In this document: piece by piece, positions 12,268 through 25,166 of the stretch
Layout: every line of letters begins with the position of its first letter
How positions within the stretch are numbered: the stretch's first letter is position 1
Origin: Phoronis australis
Taxonomy: Eukaryota; Phoronida; Phoronidae
Reading direction: 5' to 3'
Length of the DNA stretch: 64,000 nucleotides
Assembly: GCA_002633005.1 (NCBI GenBank)
Contig: NMRA01000137.1
Location: 124,001-188,000 of the forward strand
Notes under the pieces: model-generated
What the model saw: the letters and a program-made list of their open reading frames with translations, nothing else
Told to the model about the DNA's origin: nothing
The model's database searches: none
Program-made: the position numbers and the translations under genes

Positions 12268-14126
12268 ACGCGCGACTGTGTGAATTATCATTTCCACATC
12301 CCCTTTTTAGCCATCCAGAATAATTTTGTTTACACATTGGCCAGTTTCAGCTTGAACAAAAATTCTCACCATTCGAGTCTGAAATATCTATGACGTAGAC
12401 TGACTGAAAATTGGCGATAGTGGGTAGGAGATGCACACAGCTAACTACGGCCGTGGGCTTATGGAGCATCGAGCCTGGAAATATCGAAATAGACTTGACA
12501 TCGCAGTTTTGCGGAACATTGGCAACGTGGGAACATTGTAAAGAACTGGGTCTTTTGAACCAACACCTTAAAAGTACATAGTCATGCCCGTTTTTGTTAC
12601 TTAGGATTGTCGCTATTCTCTTTGGCGACTTTGCTGAATCCCGCTGCTATCTTTGGCCATAAAAAACGATATGCATATCGAAAGAGGCCGTTATATTACT
12701 TGACGGCATTTCCAGCCGACTGAGACATTGCGCGCTAACAGCGGGACCGAATAGTGCCGCAGTGCCATATTGCAAGTGATATAAATAGGATAATCTGGAC
12801 ATCTTGCATGAAAAATAAATGTTTTTCCACCACGAAATTTGGTAAGGTGATCGTTTAAGAATGAATTGAAACATCGCTGTTTTGTGGCGTATTATCACAT
12901 ATTTATGTCGTGGCTCAAAATTTTAATCTTGATTGACGAGTGGCTCATGGCCGCTTAACCCCGATTCTTGTCTTGGACCTAGTTCTTTGCCGAGCATGTT
13001 TGGCGCAACAGCAAGTGAGCAATACTGGGCGGTCGAGATAAAACAGCTAGCCACAGAACCATACGCTGAAAATGTCATTGAGTCACGGAGTGTCGACTAT
13101 AAACATCCCAAACACAAAAAACATCTGAATTAAGTTTTTCAGCATTTTATTTCAACTAATTTTAAAACTGCTCTCTGACTGAACTTGGTAACTAGTACGA
13201 GACTCTAACCATAAATTTGATGTCTGCTGTGACCTCTGCGACACGTGAAGCTTGCACGCGCACACTTTAGCAAGGTCACATCTTGAAATAGTTGAAATCC
13301 AAGTAGAGGCTGCGTGGTCACTGGTCGTCTGCGCTGTGCAGGGCAAAGTAACAAGACCACAGGACGGCACGGGGCTATTACTCAGCAATTCTGTAAATTT
13401 AATAGTGAATAACTAATCTGAGGGCAAAAGAACCTTTGTTGGGATCATCCGCTGTTATGACATTTTTCCCGTCACGTGGCGACGTGACGATAACGCTCTT
13501 TGAAAACTGCTACGCGCTCCGAGTGCGAGTGTGGTGTGGGGACTTAGATCACGAGGTAAGATTAACCGCCCAGGGCACTTGCCTATCGTAATAAGCGCCC
13601 ATGTTCGGTTAACCGCCCACCCTGGATTTCTTGAAATTTCACGTTTAAGCGCCCGTGTCTGGTTAACCGCCCACCCCCGATTTTTTGGGATTGCCAATTT
13701 AACCGCCCGAACGTTTACAGTAGTTCCTCAACCAAAGATTCCTAAACTGTACTTCTAAATTCACATTTTAAGTCGCTACACCAGATGGCGTAGTTGATTC
13801 ACACAATCATTTGAATATATATATTGCGATTACTCCCACTCGGATTGGAATCAACCTTTCCCATTGCAGGGGATTTCTAGAAGTTCGCAATTTAACCCAC
13901 CTATTTTGAGAAAACTAGCCATGGCAGTTTAAGTCCAGAAGTTGTGCTTTTACACTGACCAAAACTCCACACAACCGAGGTGCAGCGTTCATGGAAAAGC
14001 AACATACCTCATTTTCGACTATGCATCAAGGCTGGCATAGAAACATCCTTGTGATACTAATTCAGTTAACAAGAGGCAAATTAATGTGTGGCAGTACATT
14101 TCAAATAAAATTCAATTAAACAAAGC

Positions 14127-14849
14127 AAGACACAGTATTTATTAGACATTCCTATGCATGTGGTGGTCACTGTTATGGATTTAAAGCTGCTTGACTGTTT
14201 ATATCGTGTCATGACACTGACTTTTTTAAAAACATCTTGAAAACACAAGACAAAACTGAGGCTTGATAAGACAACTGGTTATCATTAAAAATAACCCTAC
14301 CAACTTTTCAATACTGCAATCAAAAACAACATGATGTACTGAATACAACAACTTAAGGTGCTTTCCCATCAACAACTCCACTTCAGTTTAGAGTGTCTGT
14401 CAGTGGAAACGCATAAAATACCCTCTTAAAATGAAGTTAAAATTTCAAGTTTACTTTGCAGTAAACAGGTGGATTTGATAGTGAAGGATTGACATGTAAC
14501 GGATACCATGGCATCCCTTCACTTTGGTGTAGTGGAAGTTATCGCAAGGCATGACTACTATCACCAACAATAGGTGGTGACTTGTGATAATTTCAATGAT
14601 GATAGCATTACCTAGCAACCTAGCAATTATTCCAATGTGTCTTAAATACTGAAGCTGGTGGGATCCATCGCAAATAATGTCGATGTGTCAATAGGCAAAG
14701 TAAATAGTAAAGAAAAGTACCTTCAGAAATATAAGAACTGCACTGTGCTCAGCAAGTTAGATAAAAAAACAGACAGCAGCGTATCAATATACAGGGAAGA
14801 AAAAAAACTATCACCCTTAAACAAACTATTTAAAAATAACTGGTTAGCC
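14127..14849 (+). repeat. 700-bp direct duplication, copy 2
   Basis: Second copy, lying outside the 2.9-kb element, followed by unrelated sequence (AGGGCCTACTTACG). Whether this is a mobile element, a real segmental duplication or retained haplotype sequence cannot be decided here. Confidence 0.85.
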
Positions 14850-17801
14850 TAGGGCCTACTTACGATTTTATTTTGCCAAAGGTTCTGCTCTGATAACTTC
14901 AGGCTCAAACACAAAAGATCTATGTTGTATAAAAACTCACAGCTTTCTCAGTTGAGTATTCAGACGAATTATGAGTCACTAGTGACCAAATCACTAGGGG
15001 GTTATCAACTAGATAATTTAGTACAACCATATTGGTTATGTCTTACAGGGCACAAAATGTGAGAAAAACAAAACATCATGGTGTAACCTATAATAGGTTA
15101 TTTGTACATGAAAGTAATCAATCCGTTGGCTGAGAAGAAATGTACGCCGATGACTCATGCAGTCGTAGCCAAGGAAAACGATAATGTAAAAAATTCATGA
15201 AAATCAGTCTCGACCATTCAATAATTGTAGCTGGAGCTAGCGAGATTTTTCTTATTAATTTTTAGAATGGGCAAACAATGTTAATAATTCATTCAGATCC
15301 AGACTGGTTAGATAGAAAATGTTAATTAGGATTGCACAGCCACTACGCCATTAGGCACTGTCACTGTCACTAAATCAGAAACACCGCAAGATTTTGCAAG
15401 AGAATTGAATGGCATAGACCCAGACTCACTTAATTCTCAACTGGTCCTTACAGATATTTTAGACTTCCTGTTATGATTTCAAGACAAGGTAAAATTTCAC
15501 CCTGCCTAACTTTCTACTAAAACCTTCAGCCATTAGAAAATTAAGTTGTTTAAATGTGGATTGCGTAAACAAATCAAACCATTTTTTTCCGAATTATGTA
15601 AATATGACCTTTCAACAGAAGATAACCCAAGCGGCTTCTATCTCCGAAAATAAACAGTGAAAATTCCAGCAATGAATTTCAGTGTAATATACAACACCAA
15701 ATAGACCAAACGGTGGCGACTGATGAAAATTTAACAGTTAAATGCCATGCATGAAGAAAAAACAATTCTTAACTCGACAAACCTGGACCTTTCCAAAAAC
15801 AGGCTAAACGTCAGGAAATTACACACACCCAGCAAACTCTTCAGTTATCGTCAGAACATGATGGCCTCTAAGTAGTCGTCCTACCCACCAATCAGGTCAT
15901 GGAAAAAATCAATAGCGCTTTTCACGAGCAACTGCATTACACATGAGCAGAACTGCAGCTGAGAGTCGTGGAATCAGTCCATATAGATCCCGAGTAATTA
16001 AGGACTACGGTAGGAGGGTGATTTGTTTAACGAAAGACTTCGTGTGAATACATCACAATGAATAGGAGAGGATAATTGGGGCTTTATCTTAGGAATGATG
16101 ATTTGAGACAGACTAAGTTTAGACAAGACAGGAATCAATGGAAATCTATGAAGCACCTGCCAACTGATCAAATTCAATGGATTATGCGTGAATTAATTGC
16201 GTGTAGGAAATTCTGCAAGAATTACTGACAAACATTTCAATTTTTCATTCCTCATAGGACAATGTCATACAGAACACGTTCTCAAACAGTCGAGCCTGTC
16301 TTAACAACTCAATGAAACTTTGTTTGCACATGCTCAGATTTCCAATGAATGCCTGAGCTAACAGACAGACAAACTTCCTGTCTGTTATTTCCATTCGACT
16401 GTTTGCGAAGATGTCAGGTAAATAGGAGCCAAGCTGACGCGAATGCGACTTACGTCGCGTCAACTTGTTCCATGACAAAAATTATCATGTAAATACATTA
16501 ACAAAATTTAAATGTAAACCCTCAGAATTATTCAACCACAGCCTTAACTGAATTGGTAATTCAGGGAAAACAATTTCGACTTAGGTAAATGTATCAGAAG
16601 ACATCAACATTTGAGTGATAATGGTAAGGTCACAACTACAGAATAAAAAAATCTAGGCGGTCTGGTAGACTGGAACGTGTTGTACCAGACGTATGCACGT
16701 GGGCCAATTACACCGATCACCTAGAACCATGTTTATGCTTTATTAATATAGCTAAAACCGACCTGAGGAGCTTGAAACCAGACTCAAGGATCTCACAGTG
16801 TGGCCCAGTGGGATTCAAACTCACGACCTCGAGTAAAGAAAGCGGGCACCTGACACACTAGGGCACACCGTCATCCCTACCTACAACCACAGACGCTGAT
16901 AGATTCGTTTGAGCACTTTTACTGAACACCCTTGGCTGTACTATCTGTTTCTAGAATGCACAAACCTTACTTCAGCGGATGTGGCCAAGAAGTTTCAGAC
17001 AAGAGTTCTTTTTTATTTTGAAGCTAATATGCCGACAATTCAAAACACGTGTAAGACCAACCTACAGTAACTTTTCATCTAAACCATCTGAATCATAGCA
17101 CAAGTGACTGTACCACAAAAGTGGTCAACACAAATTCCTCAATGATTCAGCTGAATGTGCTGTATTGGTCCGGGTCAATATCCACGCTAGGCCCATTCAG
17201 GAAATGTCCGAATTTTCACTTTTAAGCATTCGTGCTTGTCTTGCTCCCTAATCCCTACATCATAAGCCCAAAGTCACGCTCACAACTGAACCAATACATG
17301 GCATCGCTCCATTCTAAACATGTACAGTAGCCCCTTCACTAGATTGTTAACAATCTACCCAAAGTTTTTTTCATTCTTTCACATTAAGCCCGGCATCAGT
17401 GTACCTCCCTGGGCATTTACGCCACAGACCATTCAGGTAAAGGCCAACCCCACACTTCTCAATATTTTCAAGTGCCCGTATTTGGATTAATGTCCACCCC
17501 ATTTTTGATTTCCACAATTTAAGCACTTTGGTGGTAATGTAGAGCATTGAAAGGTATCAAAACAAATTCCGCAACCCTACAGACAGTGGCATGAAACGTC
17601 TTTAAAGATCACCGCATGTGTCATAGCGGAGGATGGAGGGAGGAGGGGGTGTCACTATTTACAGCCTGAACATGAGAAGTACATAAACTCTGAAGATAGG
17701 GCTTGCCAGCATGAATGTAATAACAAACATCCAACTTTCCAACTAAAAGCCCATCAACGGCAGCATAATGATTGCAAATATTCAAATACGCTGTGAAATA
17801 C
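14850..17801. other. No gene seen; one SINE remnant
   Basis: A minus-strand open frame at 16245-16478 contains a peptide-like stretch (MEITDRKFVCLLAQAFIGNL) with a possible acceptor before it but no good donor. Left uncalled. Confidence 0.45.
16798..16870 (-). mobile_element. tRNA-derived SINE remnant
   Basis: On the minus strand, GTGCCCTAGTGTGTCAGG resembles an A-box region and GAGTTTGAATCCC a B box, with CACAC/GTGTG ends able to pair. The central part (GCCCGCTTTCTTTACTCG) is irregular. A decayed pol III unit is more likely than a tRNA gene. Confidence 0.5.
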
Positions 17802-18105
17802 CAGTGACACGACTACCCACACCTCACATGTGAACTGTGTGGTAGTGCTTCTACAGATCATCAGTGACATGACTACCCACACCTCACATGTGAACTGTGT
17901 GGTAGTGCTTCTATAGATCATCAGTGACACGACTACCCACACCTCACATGTGAACTGTGTGGTAGTGCTTCTACAGATCATCAGTGACACGACTACCCAC
18001 ACCTCACATGTGAACTGTGTGGTAGTGCTTCTACAGATCATCAGTGACACGACTACCCACACCTCACATGTGAACTGTGTGGTAGTGCTTCTACAGATCA
18101 TCAGC
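17802..18105. repeat. 60-bp satellite, five copies
   Basis: Five near-identical 60-bp units. Each contains an imperfect palindrome, CCACAC..TCACATGTGA..GTGTGG. The period is a multiple of three, so the minus strand stays open as a five-times-repeated 20-residue peptide. No flanking splice or start context supports coding. Confidence 0.95.
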
Positions 18106-18179
18106 TACTAGCCAGAGAGCTCACCAGTGGATCTTAAGTCCTGTCCACACAATATGACAAATAAACTGAGTATAGACTT

Positions 18180-19125
18180 TGAAGGGCACGCAAAATTAAC
18201 TGAGTAAGCAACCATTGCCAACTGTAGGTGTGCAAAGTAGACTAAATGCTCCACTGTAAAAGTACTTTATCCCCATAGTTGGTGAAACACTTTTATGAGC
18301 ATATATGACTCAGGTAACACACTGCACTCATCCAGGTCACCATTTTCACCTCATGAAATAACCCCCATGAAGTGAATGAATTGAGGGTGGAATGTGGTAT
18401 TCAGATGTTATTAAATGTTATTAACACAGTTGAAGAGGTGTGTAGTACTTGGTTTAATAACACGTCTATGCCCTGATATTTTTCGAAGTGTAAAATTGGT
18501 TGTGAGCAAATTAGGTGAAGAAAAAAATGACCCATCAAGTGGCCTTGTCAGGCCTTTATGCAGCGTACGTCCTGGGCATCCAAATAGACGCCCTAGCACT
18601 AATCTGGACACCCTGGCAAGGAGGACCAATGTATCATTTGGATGCCCACTGTCAATACAAACCTTTCAAGTTTGGACTGGCACATTGTAATAAATACTAC
18701 GAAGCCTCTGAGGGCTCACAGTAGGGCTCTTTTTTCAAAGCAGGAAGAAATATACAATGTATATACAATGTTGCTATGCTCACACTTGGTTGATAGCATT
18801 GTAAAAGTCTTGGTCTACAGTTTTTTAAGTAAAAATGCTCACTAGAGAAGGCTGTTTCGTAAACTTAGATGTAAAAACCTTGGTCTATGCATTTTTTGTC
18901 AAAAAAATCTGTGTGTTTGGGGGGATTGCTGGGGGTGGGGGGTTATGCTTCGGAATCGTGGAGGCCCTGGAATATTAAGAACCCTATTTTGGACACCCTA
19001 TTTTCGAAATCCTGGATAAGGGCCTGGGCCTCGTGTAAAATAAGTGAGGGACAAAATATCATTCTTCAGCACAATTTTTAGTGTACAAAATGACACGAGT
19101 GTGCAAAATAAGAAAATTGCTGTAG
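18180..19125 (+). repeat. Dispersed repeat, copy 2, interrupted by the hAT-type MITE
   Basis: Colinear with 7443-8402 on both sides of the MITE at 18549-19026. It begins directly after the 60-bp satellite. Confidence 0.7.
18549..19026 (+). mobile_element. hAT-type MITE, full copy
   Basis: Termini CAGGCCTTTATGCAG and, inverted, CAGGCCCTTATCCAG are flanked by GGCCTTGT (18541-18548) and GGCCTCGT (19027-19034), an 8-bp target duplication with one mismatch. CAG-starting termini with 8-bp duplications define hAT elements. It is 478 bp long with no transposase. The related flanking repeat at 7.4-8.4 kb lacks this insertion. Confidence 0.8.
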
Positions 19126-19290
19126 CCTGACATTGCAGGTAGTTTCTTTAAACAAAACAAATTTCTCCCAGTGAGGTTGTCCCCAATTTCTTTAAGACAT
19201 CCCCATCATGGGAAAAAACTCTTACCAGGGATGCACATCCACAACCACACACCATGAAAACTCTTACCATGTACAAAAATCTTTACCACA

Positions 19291-19534
19291 GAGCCTGGGG
19301 TTATTCCAAGAAAACTGACTTAGTTAAGACAAATCTAAAATTTCAGTCAATTTTAAAACAAAACTTAAATGTGTCTCCTCAAGTCCATTTCAACAAAGAG
19401 ATCTTAAGTCTGACTTTTAAAGTTTTTGTCTTACGTTTTGTCTTAATTTTCACTAACGAACCGAATGTAGAAATTTCAAAAGTTTGGAAGATGAGAAAAG
19501 TCTTAATTTAAGTCAGTTTCTTGGACCAGGGCCC
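19291..19534. mobile_element. MITE with CCAAGAAAACTGACTTA termini
   Basis: GCCTGGGGTTATTCCAAGAA.. and its near complement TTCTTGGACCAGGGCC end a 244-bp element. The inverted arms continue as ACTGACTTAGTTAAGAC / GTCTTAATTTAAGTCAGT. Confidence 0.65.
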
Positions 19535-20231
19535 CTGAACTCCAACCAGACTCAAACACCCATGCCAAACAATTTTCAGTGCAAGAGATCCAAGTGCGCA
19601 ATCCAGCTTCCCTGTTTCGATTTTTGGCCACTTGCTTTAAAAACTGTCCGTGGTAGGACTGCCCAAATGTGGTTGGAATTCAGGTTATCGTAACTGTTTT
19701 GAGCACAAAAGACTTTTATGGAACATGGTAAGTTTAATAGCCCACGGTAAGAGTTGGTCACCTCTGATTATTGGAAGTAAATAGTAGAAAGACGCAGAAA
19801 CATGCATGATAGCTTTATCCAAAAAGTGAACAAACCTGTTTCACCAATCACAAATCACATTTCCCAGAGATTGCACACACAGCCATCTTGGATAAAAACT
19901 GTTAACCACAAGGCAATTGTTGAGAGTGTCAAAGGATCGTTATTCCCTTGTTGTCAAAAACAACACCAGGACTTTTGCACACAACAGTACGGAGTCAATA
20001 GTACCCTGTGTGAAAGCCACACTTGCTCTCTTGTTATACAGGCCAACATAAAAACTTAAGAAAACATATGGTTCGTCTGCTTTCATTTGGCCATCGATTT
20101 TCATCACATGCTTCATGGCTCATTTTTTGTTACCCTACAGTATATATACCTGAGTACATCGACCTAATGAGGGGCTTGTATACAATGAGACCTTTGTCAC
20201 AACCACTGCATGGCTAAAACTTGAACAGAAG

Positions 20232-20460
20232 GTAAAATCTCAATTTTGGACAAAAATAATTGCTAAAATTACTGTTTTTTGCTTTTCAAGGTCTTCTAAC
20301 ACTGCTGTGAATGTCCACAATTTTTCAAAATATTTTCCAAATGTAGCTATGGTACAGACCTTTAACAGGCTAAAGCGTCAACCTGATGCTGCGTATCATT
20401 TATGAAAATGAAATTTCACTAGTCCGCCATACTGTGTCATAAATTGGTGAGCTTTTACCG
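20232..20460 (+). mobile_element. Same MITE family, second well-preserved copy
   Basis: GTAAAATCTCAATTTTGG..GAATGTCCACAATTTTTCAA..TAGCTATGGTACAGACC..CACTAGTCCGCCATACTG..AAATTGGTGAGCTTTTAC. All landmarks of the family are present in order. Confidence 0.65.
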
Positions 20461-21523
20461 GAATACTGTCCATACTGCGTGACTCTTCAGGTATATTTCC
20501 ACACAAGTAGGCGTCATTTTAAACTTTTCCAAAGCCGATATCTTTGCTACTTTTCCTCAAGCCATTCTAATAATCTCAGTTGCTCTTAGAGAAATTTGAA
20601 AAAGTAAAATTCCAATTGCCACAATGCTGCGATGAGATTGACTTTTTATGTTCTGATCATCAATGTTATTCCTTTGCATCTGCAACAGGTAAAAACATCT
20701 GTGGTGACAAAATAGCATGACAACATTACATCTAATTCACTTAAAAGCAGGGCTCAGCATGTCCATTTCCTTAAGATCACGTGGGCATGTTTAGCAGAGG
20801 TAGAAAAAAACGCATTCATTACACGACTAACCTAGTTTTCCAAAGGTGAGGTCGCACGCAGATTTATGAGGTGAGTTAGTCAAACGAGAGCGATGTATTA
20901 GGTCTCACTCAGTTAAGGTTATGAAGGGCCGTAGAAATATGTTGTCCCAATTTTGGATTTTTCACTCTTAGGAATTGTTTTAAAAAGTACCAGTTGTAAA
21001 AATGAATTTTTATGATTATCCTGAAAATTTGTCCATAAAACGAAATAATTTTACACGCTTTCTGTTTTCAGAAAACATACTTTTACGAACTTAAAACCTA
21101 TAGTTGTTATGGTAGATATTTGGTTAAGCACACATAACCTTAAGTTTTTTTGTCTGTAATGCAGCTCACTATGCAAACATCAAACTTAATAGTGATAAAT
21201 GACAAACTAATGTTCATGTAAAGTGCTAATTAACATGGCAGCAGGCCAAGTGATGTAGCGATGCTACGCTGCATTGAAGCATAATACCATATAATCATGA
21301 GAAAGGCTTGTGGTATTACATCAAGTGGCTACTCAGCAAAGACAAGTCTTAATAAGCTTTTGACAACATATTAAATCCTATATCATGATAAAACACAGGA
21401 CTGGCAATAGGCCTGTCCTGAATTACTTACAGGGATAAAAAATATAAATGCATGACTGACCTACTTTTAAAAAGTCAGGTATTCCTGAGTTGAGGGAAGC
21501 ACTTCCATCTTAAAATGCAATAA

Positions 21524-21634
21524 GGCAATAGTCGGATATAACGTCCCGTATTTTGAGAACCAGTTTGATGCACCTAATTCCATGGAATAAACTGGTTCTC
21601 AAAATGCTGGCAGTCATTATATCCAACCAACACC
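21524..21634. mobile_element. Fold-back MITE, copy 2
   Basis: Same stem as at 6799-6908: GGCAATAGTCGGATATAACG, ATTTTGAGAACCAGT, then the complementary arm ending ATATCCAACC..CA. This is the best-preserved copy. Confidence 0.75.
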
Positions 21635-23551
21635 ATGCAACAATAACTATAGGTTTGTGTGCATTACATTACAATGATCAATTACATAATAATCTGGATT
21701 ATGAGCTCCTGACTATTACATTGGTACATGATTGCTACATGTGTTGCATTGTGGGTAAATACCACACAATGAGAGTGGTTCTGTGTTACTTCAGGACAGA
21801 CCTATTGCATCTTTTGCTTGTCATGAGGGAAGCTGTAGAGAAAGAGGAAAGTACACATGATCCCTGCTGACAAAGTCATTAAAGTCCAAATTAGCGAATC
21901 ATGGCTGACCAGTAATTAGCATTGGTCATCCAGACATCCCTTGTCAATCAATTTTGTGGGGATGAGAGCACAAAGAAACTAGTTCAGTGAAACAATTGTA
22001 AGGATCATGCTTAACTGTCATTTTGAGTCAGTTTTAATACAACACCAGCAAAAATTAGAGTCCACCAACTACTAGAAATAATTTAAAAGAAAAATAAACA
22101 CATGTTGCATAAGGCACATCAAATAAAAACATTGGCATATTTTAAAATTGTACTGAAAACCAGAGAATGAATAAAAAAATTTTATGTGTAAAACTTCCAT
22201 GTTACATTTTGAAAAAAATCCATCACGCCACATATTTTTGGTCAAAACGGGCACCATAAGCCAATAACTGCATAACAAACAAACTTTGAGCTAGTTAGGG
22301 AACACAGTGCAATTTTAATGGTCCTATCTCGGAAAGCATTCAATTACAGATCGTTTTTATGTCTTTTCGTAGCTCTTAGGCTATTCTATTCCACAAAAAT
22401 GCTAAATGCAAAATATGCCTTCATCAAATTTTGCATGTGTGCATGAGACCTATGTTGCCTAATACTTTCAGAACAATAGCCTGATAAATTTGAATAGTTT
22501 TCGAGATAAAACCATTTAAAGATAATACGTACACTAGTCAGGGCAAACTTCGTTAACCATGAATCGCTGATCAAGTGGTTGATCGCCAAAAATGAGATTT
22601 GGAAGTGTAAGAAGTCCAATAACTAGGACGTCATGTTTCTTGTTGAAAATATGATACATGGAATAAACTACGCATGACAACTGTAGGTGACCAGGGTCAA
22701 GGGTCTAATTGCCAAACTCAGATTTGGCTTAACCAATCATGCGACATGATTCGAGCGCAAATTTCTCAACTTAACTCTTACGCATACCAATTTTGGACGA
22801 CAGAAATTGACCCATGAGGGACCAGGGTTGCAGTGGCAGGATATATGGTAAGTATCACAGATGAATGATAATAAAAGTTTGCAAAGGTATTTTAATACAA
22901 TCAAAATAATTCATTCAGGAAATTCATTCAATTTCAAAAACCTTGAATGAGAAAGGTACCCGCAACCAGAATGGTTTTAAGGAACAGGAATTAAGCTTTA
23001 ATTTATACACGCTTCCCACAAGTAAGACTATCCTCATTGAATCCAAGTTTCTTGTTATTCCAATGCAGTGAGGTAAAATCTAACCAATTTAAGACAAAAC
23101 ATGACAAATAGGTAAATTTCCCCAGTTTCTAAACAAAACAAATTTATGGCTTACCATTCTTAAGGTCAAAAGCCCTACTCTCACCAAACAATACTTTCAA
23201 GCTGTGGGCACTGACACAATGTGAACAGTTTTCGCTAAAGTAAAAAATGGAAAGAATTTTGATGATTAAAAGTGTCCAAAATTGGTGAGATTTTACTCAA
23301 CTGCGTAGTATTTTACTTTCCAATCCACAGTTTTCTCAATGAAAGTTTTCAATTCCAGTCACCAACAGCCAATTCATGCAAATCTTAAACACTGAGTGTT
23401 TCACAAAAAACAAAAGATTTTATTCACAAACCTGATTCACCTATGGAGAAAAAAACGCCACCAAATTATCACGCCTATTGTAAGAAATTCTTTCGCCAGA
23501 TCATCAGTTTCCAATCAGACCACGGCTAGTGTCTGCTAAAGAGAGGCTGAC

Positions 23552-23636
23552 CTGGAGTGATGAGATATTATAATATGGCTGTGTTTTTATCTCAGCTACA
23601 GACAAATAACTGGAAAAAATGGATAACGTTCCATCA
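23552..23636 (-). CDS. Candidate 85-bp exon of an unidentified gene
   Basis: Lies within a 73-codon open stretch. Acceptor ACCTATATCACCAG and donor CTCCAG|GTCAGC enclose DGTLSIFSSYLSVAEIKTQ..SSLQ, which has a globular-domain look. No family recognised. Confidence 0.2.
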
Positions 23637-24252
23637 CTGGTGATATAGGTTAATGCCTTGACAGTCTTTATTGATTGGAAATGTGAACTCATCGTGCAAA
23701 GCCGTGAAATTTTAATTTGTAACATAAGGAAAGGATAGGAAAATACTGACTAATCCTGTACGTGTGGGTGTGAGCTTTAAAAATTTGAGACCATTTCAAT
23801 TTCAATCTGCTCTTTAAGTCACGCTCAATGATAACTCAGGTCATAACTGAACTTAGTGACAACAAAGTATTGTGTTTCATAAGAATATTGGGTGAAATTA
23901 CTAAGAAAGCTGGCTTGCTTCAGCTCCGCTAGAGCAGAGGTAAGAATGGCATTAACAGCTATTTTTATTTATTTACTTCTTAACATTATCTTGTCTTGTA
24001 ACTATTCCTCTAAATACAGTGCACATATGGGACACAATAGGTTTTAGGCATGGAAACACATTTTCAGGATCTGAATAGGAATGATGATCTACTACAGCCT
24101 CTGAAGGTCAGTTCAGCCATTGTGTTTAAAACTACAATGAGATAATCATTAAATATTGATTTACCATCACTTGCACCAAGCCTAGCAAATAATATTTTAA
24201 GGTTCACCTTCTAGCGTTGGTGTAGAACTACCATACAGACTGACATTTTCTG

Positions 24253-24463
24253 GTTTTAAGCAAAAAAATTTGCTCCTTTTTTATTTTTATGGCTTTCTAT
24301 GCTCACTGTTGAGAATGTCCGCCAGGTACAGACCAATCTGTGAATGCTAGGTACCGCCCAAAAGACCAAAACTAGGGAATAGTACAGTAATTTTTTACCC
24401 CAATTTGATGAGAAAACTTCACTCGTCGCCCACATTGCATACAAAAACTTGGTGAGATTCAAC
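24253..24463 (+). mobile_element. Same MITE family, diverged copy
   Basis: GAATGTCCGCCAGGTACAGACC and CACTCGTCGCCCACATTGCAT..CTTGGTGAGATTC are recognisable. The left end is eroded. Confidence 0.5.
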
Positions 24464-25120
24464 CATCTTGTTGGGTATTTCTAAAGCACAGAATCATTGT
24501 CATGTGCGATGAATATTTTAATACAGTTATCCCTACACATCAAACATTCCTAGAGACTCTAAGTCTTTAGAACCAATTAGTATGCTCTTCCAGCTCACGA
24601 CAGAAATACCTTTTTAATCCATGCCCGATAACGAAGACAAGAAGCTCACTACCTTTTACTTAATGCTTCAGTAATCATTCTGAAAATACTTTATAAATAG
24701 GTAGGTGTTAACATCAACTATACCTGACACTTTGATCTCTCAGGTAAGAAAAATGATCGCAGGACACAATGGTTAGAGATCGAAAATCTGCAGGTGATCA
24801 TGGAAGAAAGGAATATCAAATAGCAACTCTGGTTAACATACCATTCTAGAAAAAATGGATAGGTTCACCGGAAAATTGCCTAGACAGGTAAAAGTCGGGA
24901 ATTACTGGGTTTTAGCGACAGAAAAAGAAAACATGTACTTGTCTAAAAAAAATTATAAAAACCAACAGTTTTACACTGCTTCAGGACTCAGACTCTAAGC
25001 TCAACTGGTTATTCGGTTTGGGAGCCCCTAGTTGAGTTCCTGAATCCATATCTGACTTTAAATGATGTTCATATTAAAAAACGAAAATTAAATGACCGTG
25101 CACGAATTTAGAAACTTTAC

Positions 25121-25166
25121 CTCAGTACTGCTCCCAACAGTTGTAATCCACAGATGAAGCTTATTG
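25121..25166 (-). CDS. Candidate 46-bp exon of an unidentified gene
   Basis: Acceptor CAAGACTTTTTCAG and donor TGAG|GTAAAG enclose one base plus NKLHLWITTVGSSTE. Its phase does not join directly to the candidate at 28012-28075. Unsupported by any recognised homology. Confidence 0.2.

Larger units (their letters stand above)
10834..13725. mobile_element. 2.9-kb element with inverted termini and subterminal GCGCCC arrays
   Basis: AACTACCGTAAACGTTCG at the left and its near complement CGAACGTTTACAGTAGTT at the right are both bordered by CCTCA (10829-10833, 13726-13730). Each end carries an array of GGTTAAGCGCCCAC-like units (about 10860-11050 and 13560-13710). AAAGAGCG at about 11080 pairs with its complement near 13495. 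No transposase frame was found. The interior includes a repeated segment and a truncated hAT-type MITE joined at an N, so the interior may be misassembled. Confidence 0.6.
19535..24252. other. No gene supported; two MITEs and one weak candidate exon
   Basis: The longest frame, 21553-21870, starts inside the fold-back MITE and lacks splice context. A fragment with AAATTGGTGAGATTTTAC at about 23277 may be another MITE terminus. Confidence 0.45.

Noticed and set aside
11744-12393. Plus-strand frames across the N at 11934
   Set aside because: They span a contig-type join between a duplicated segment and a truncated MITE.
17754-18101. 115-codon open frame with five identical 20-residue repeats
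   Set aside because: It is produced by the 60-bp satellite; no start context, splice sites or homology.
17802-18105. CRISPR-like array of repeats
   Set aside because: Units are contiguous 60-mers without unique spacers, in a eukaryotic genome.
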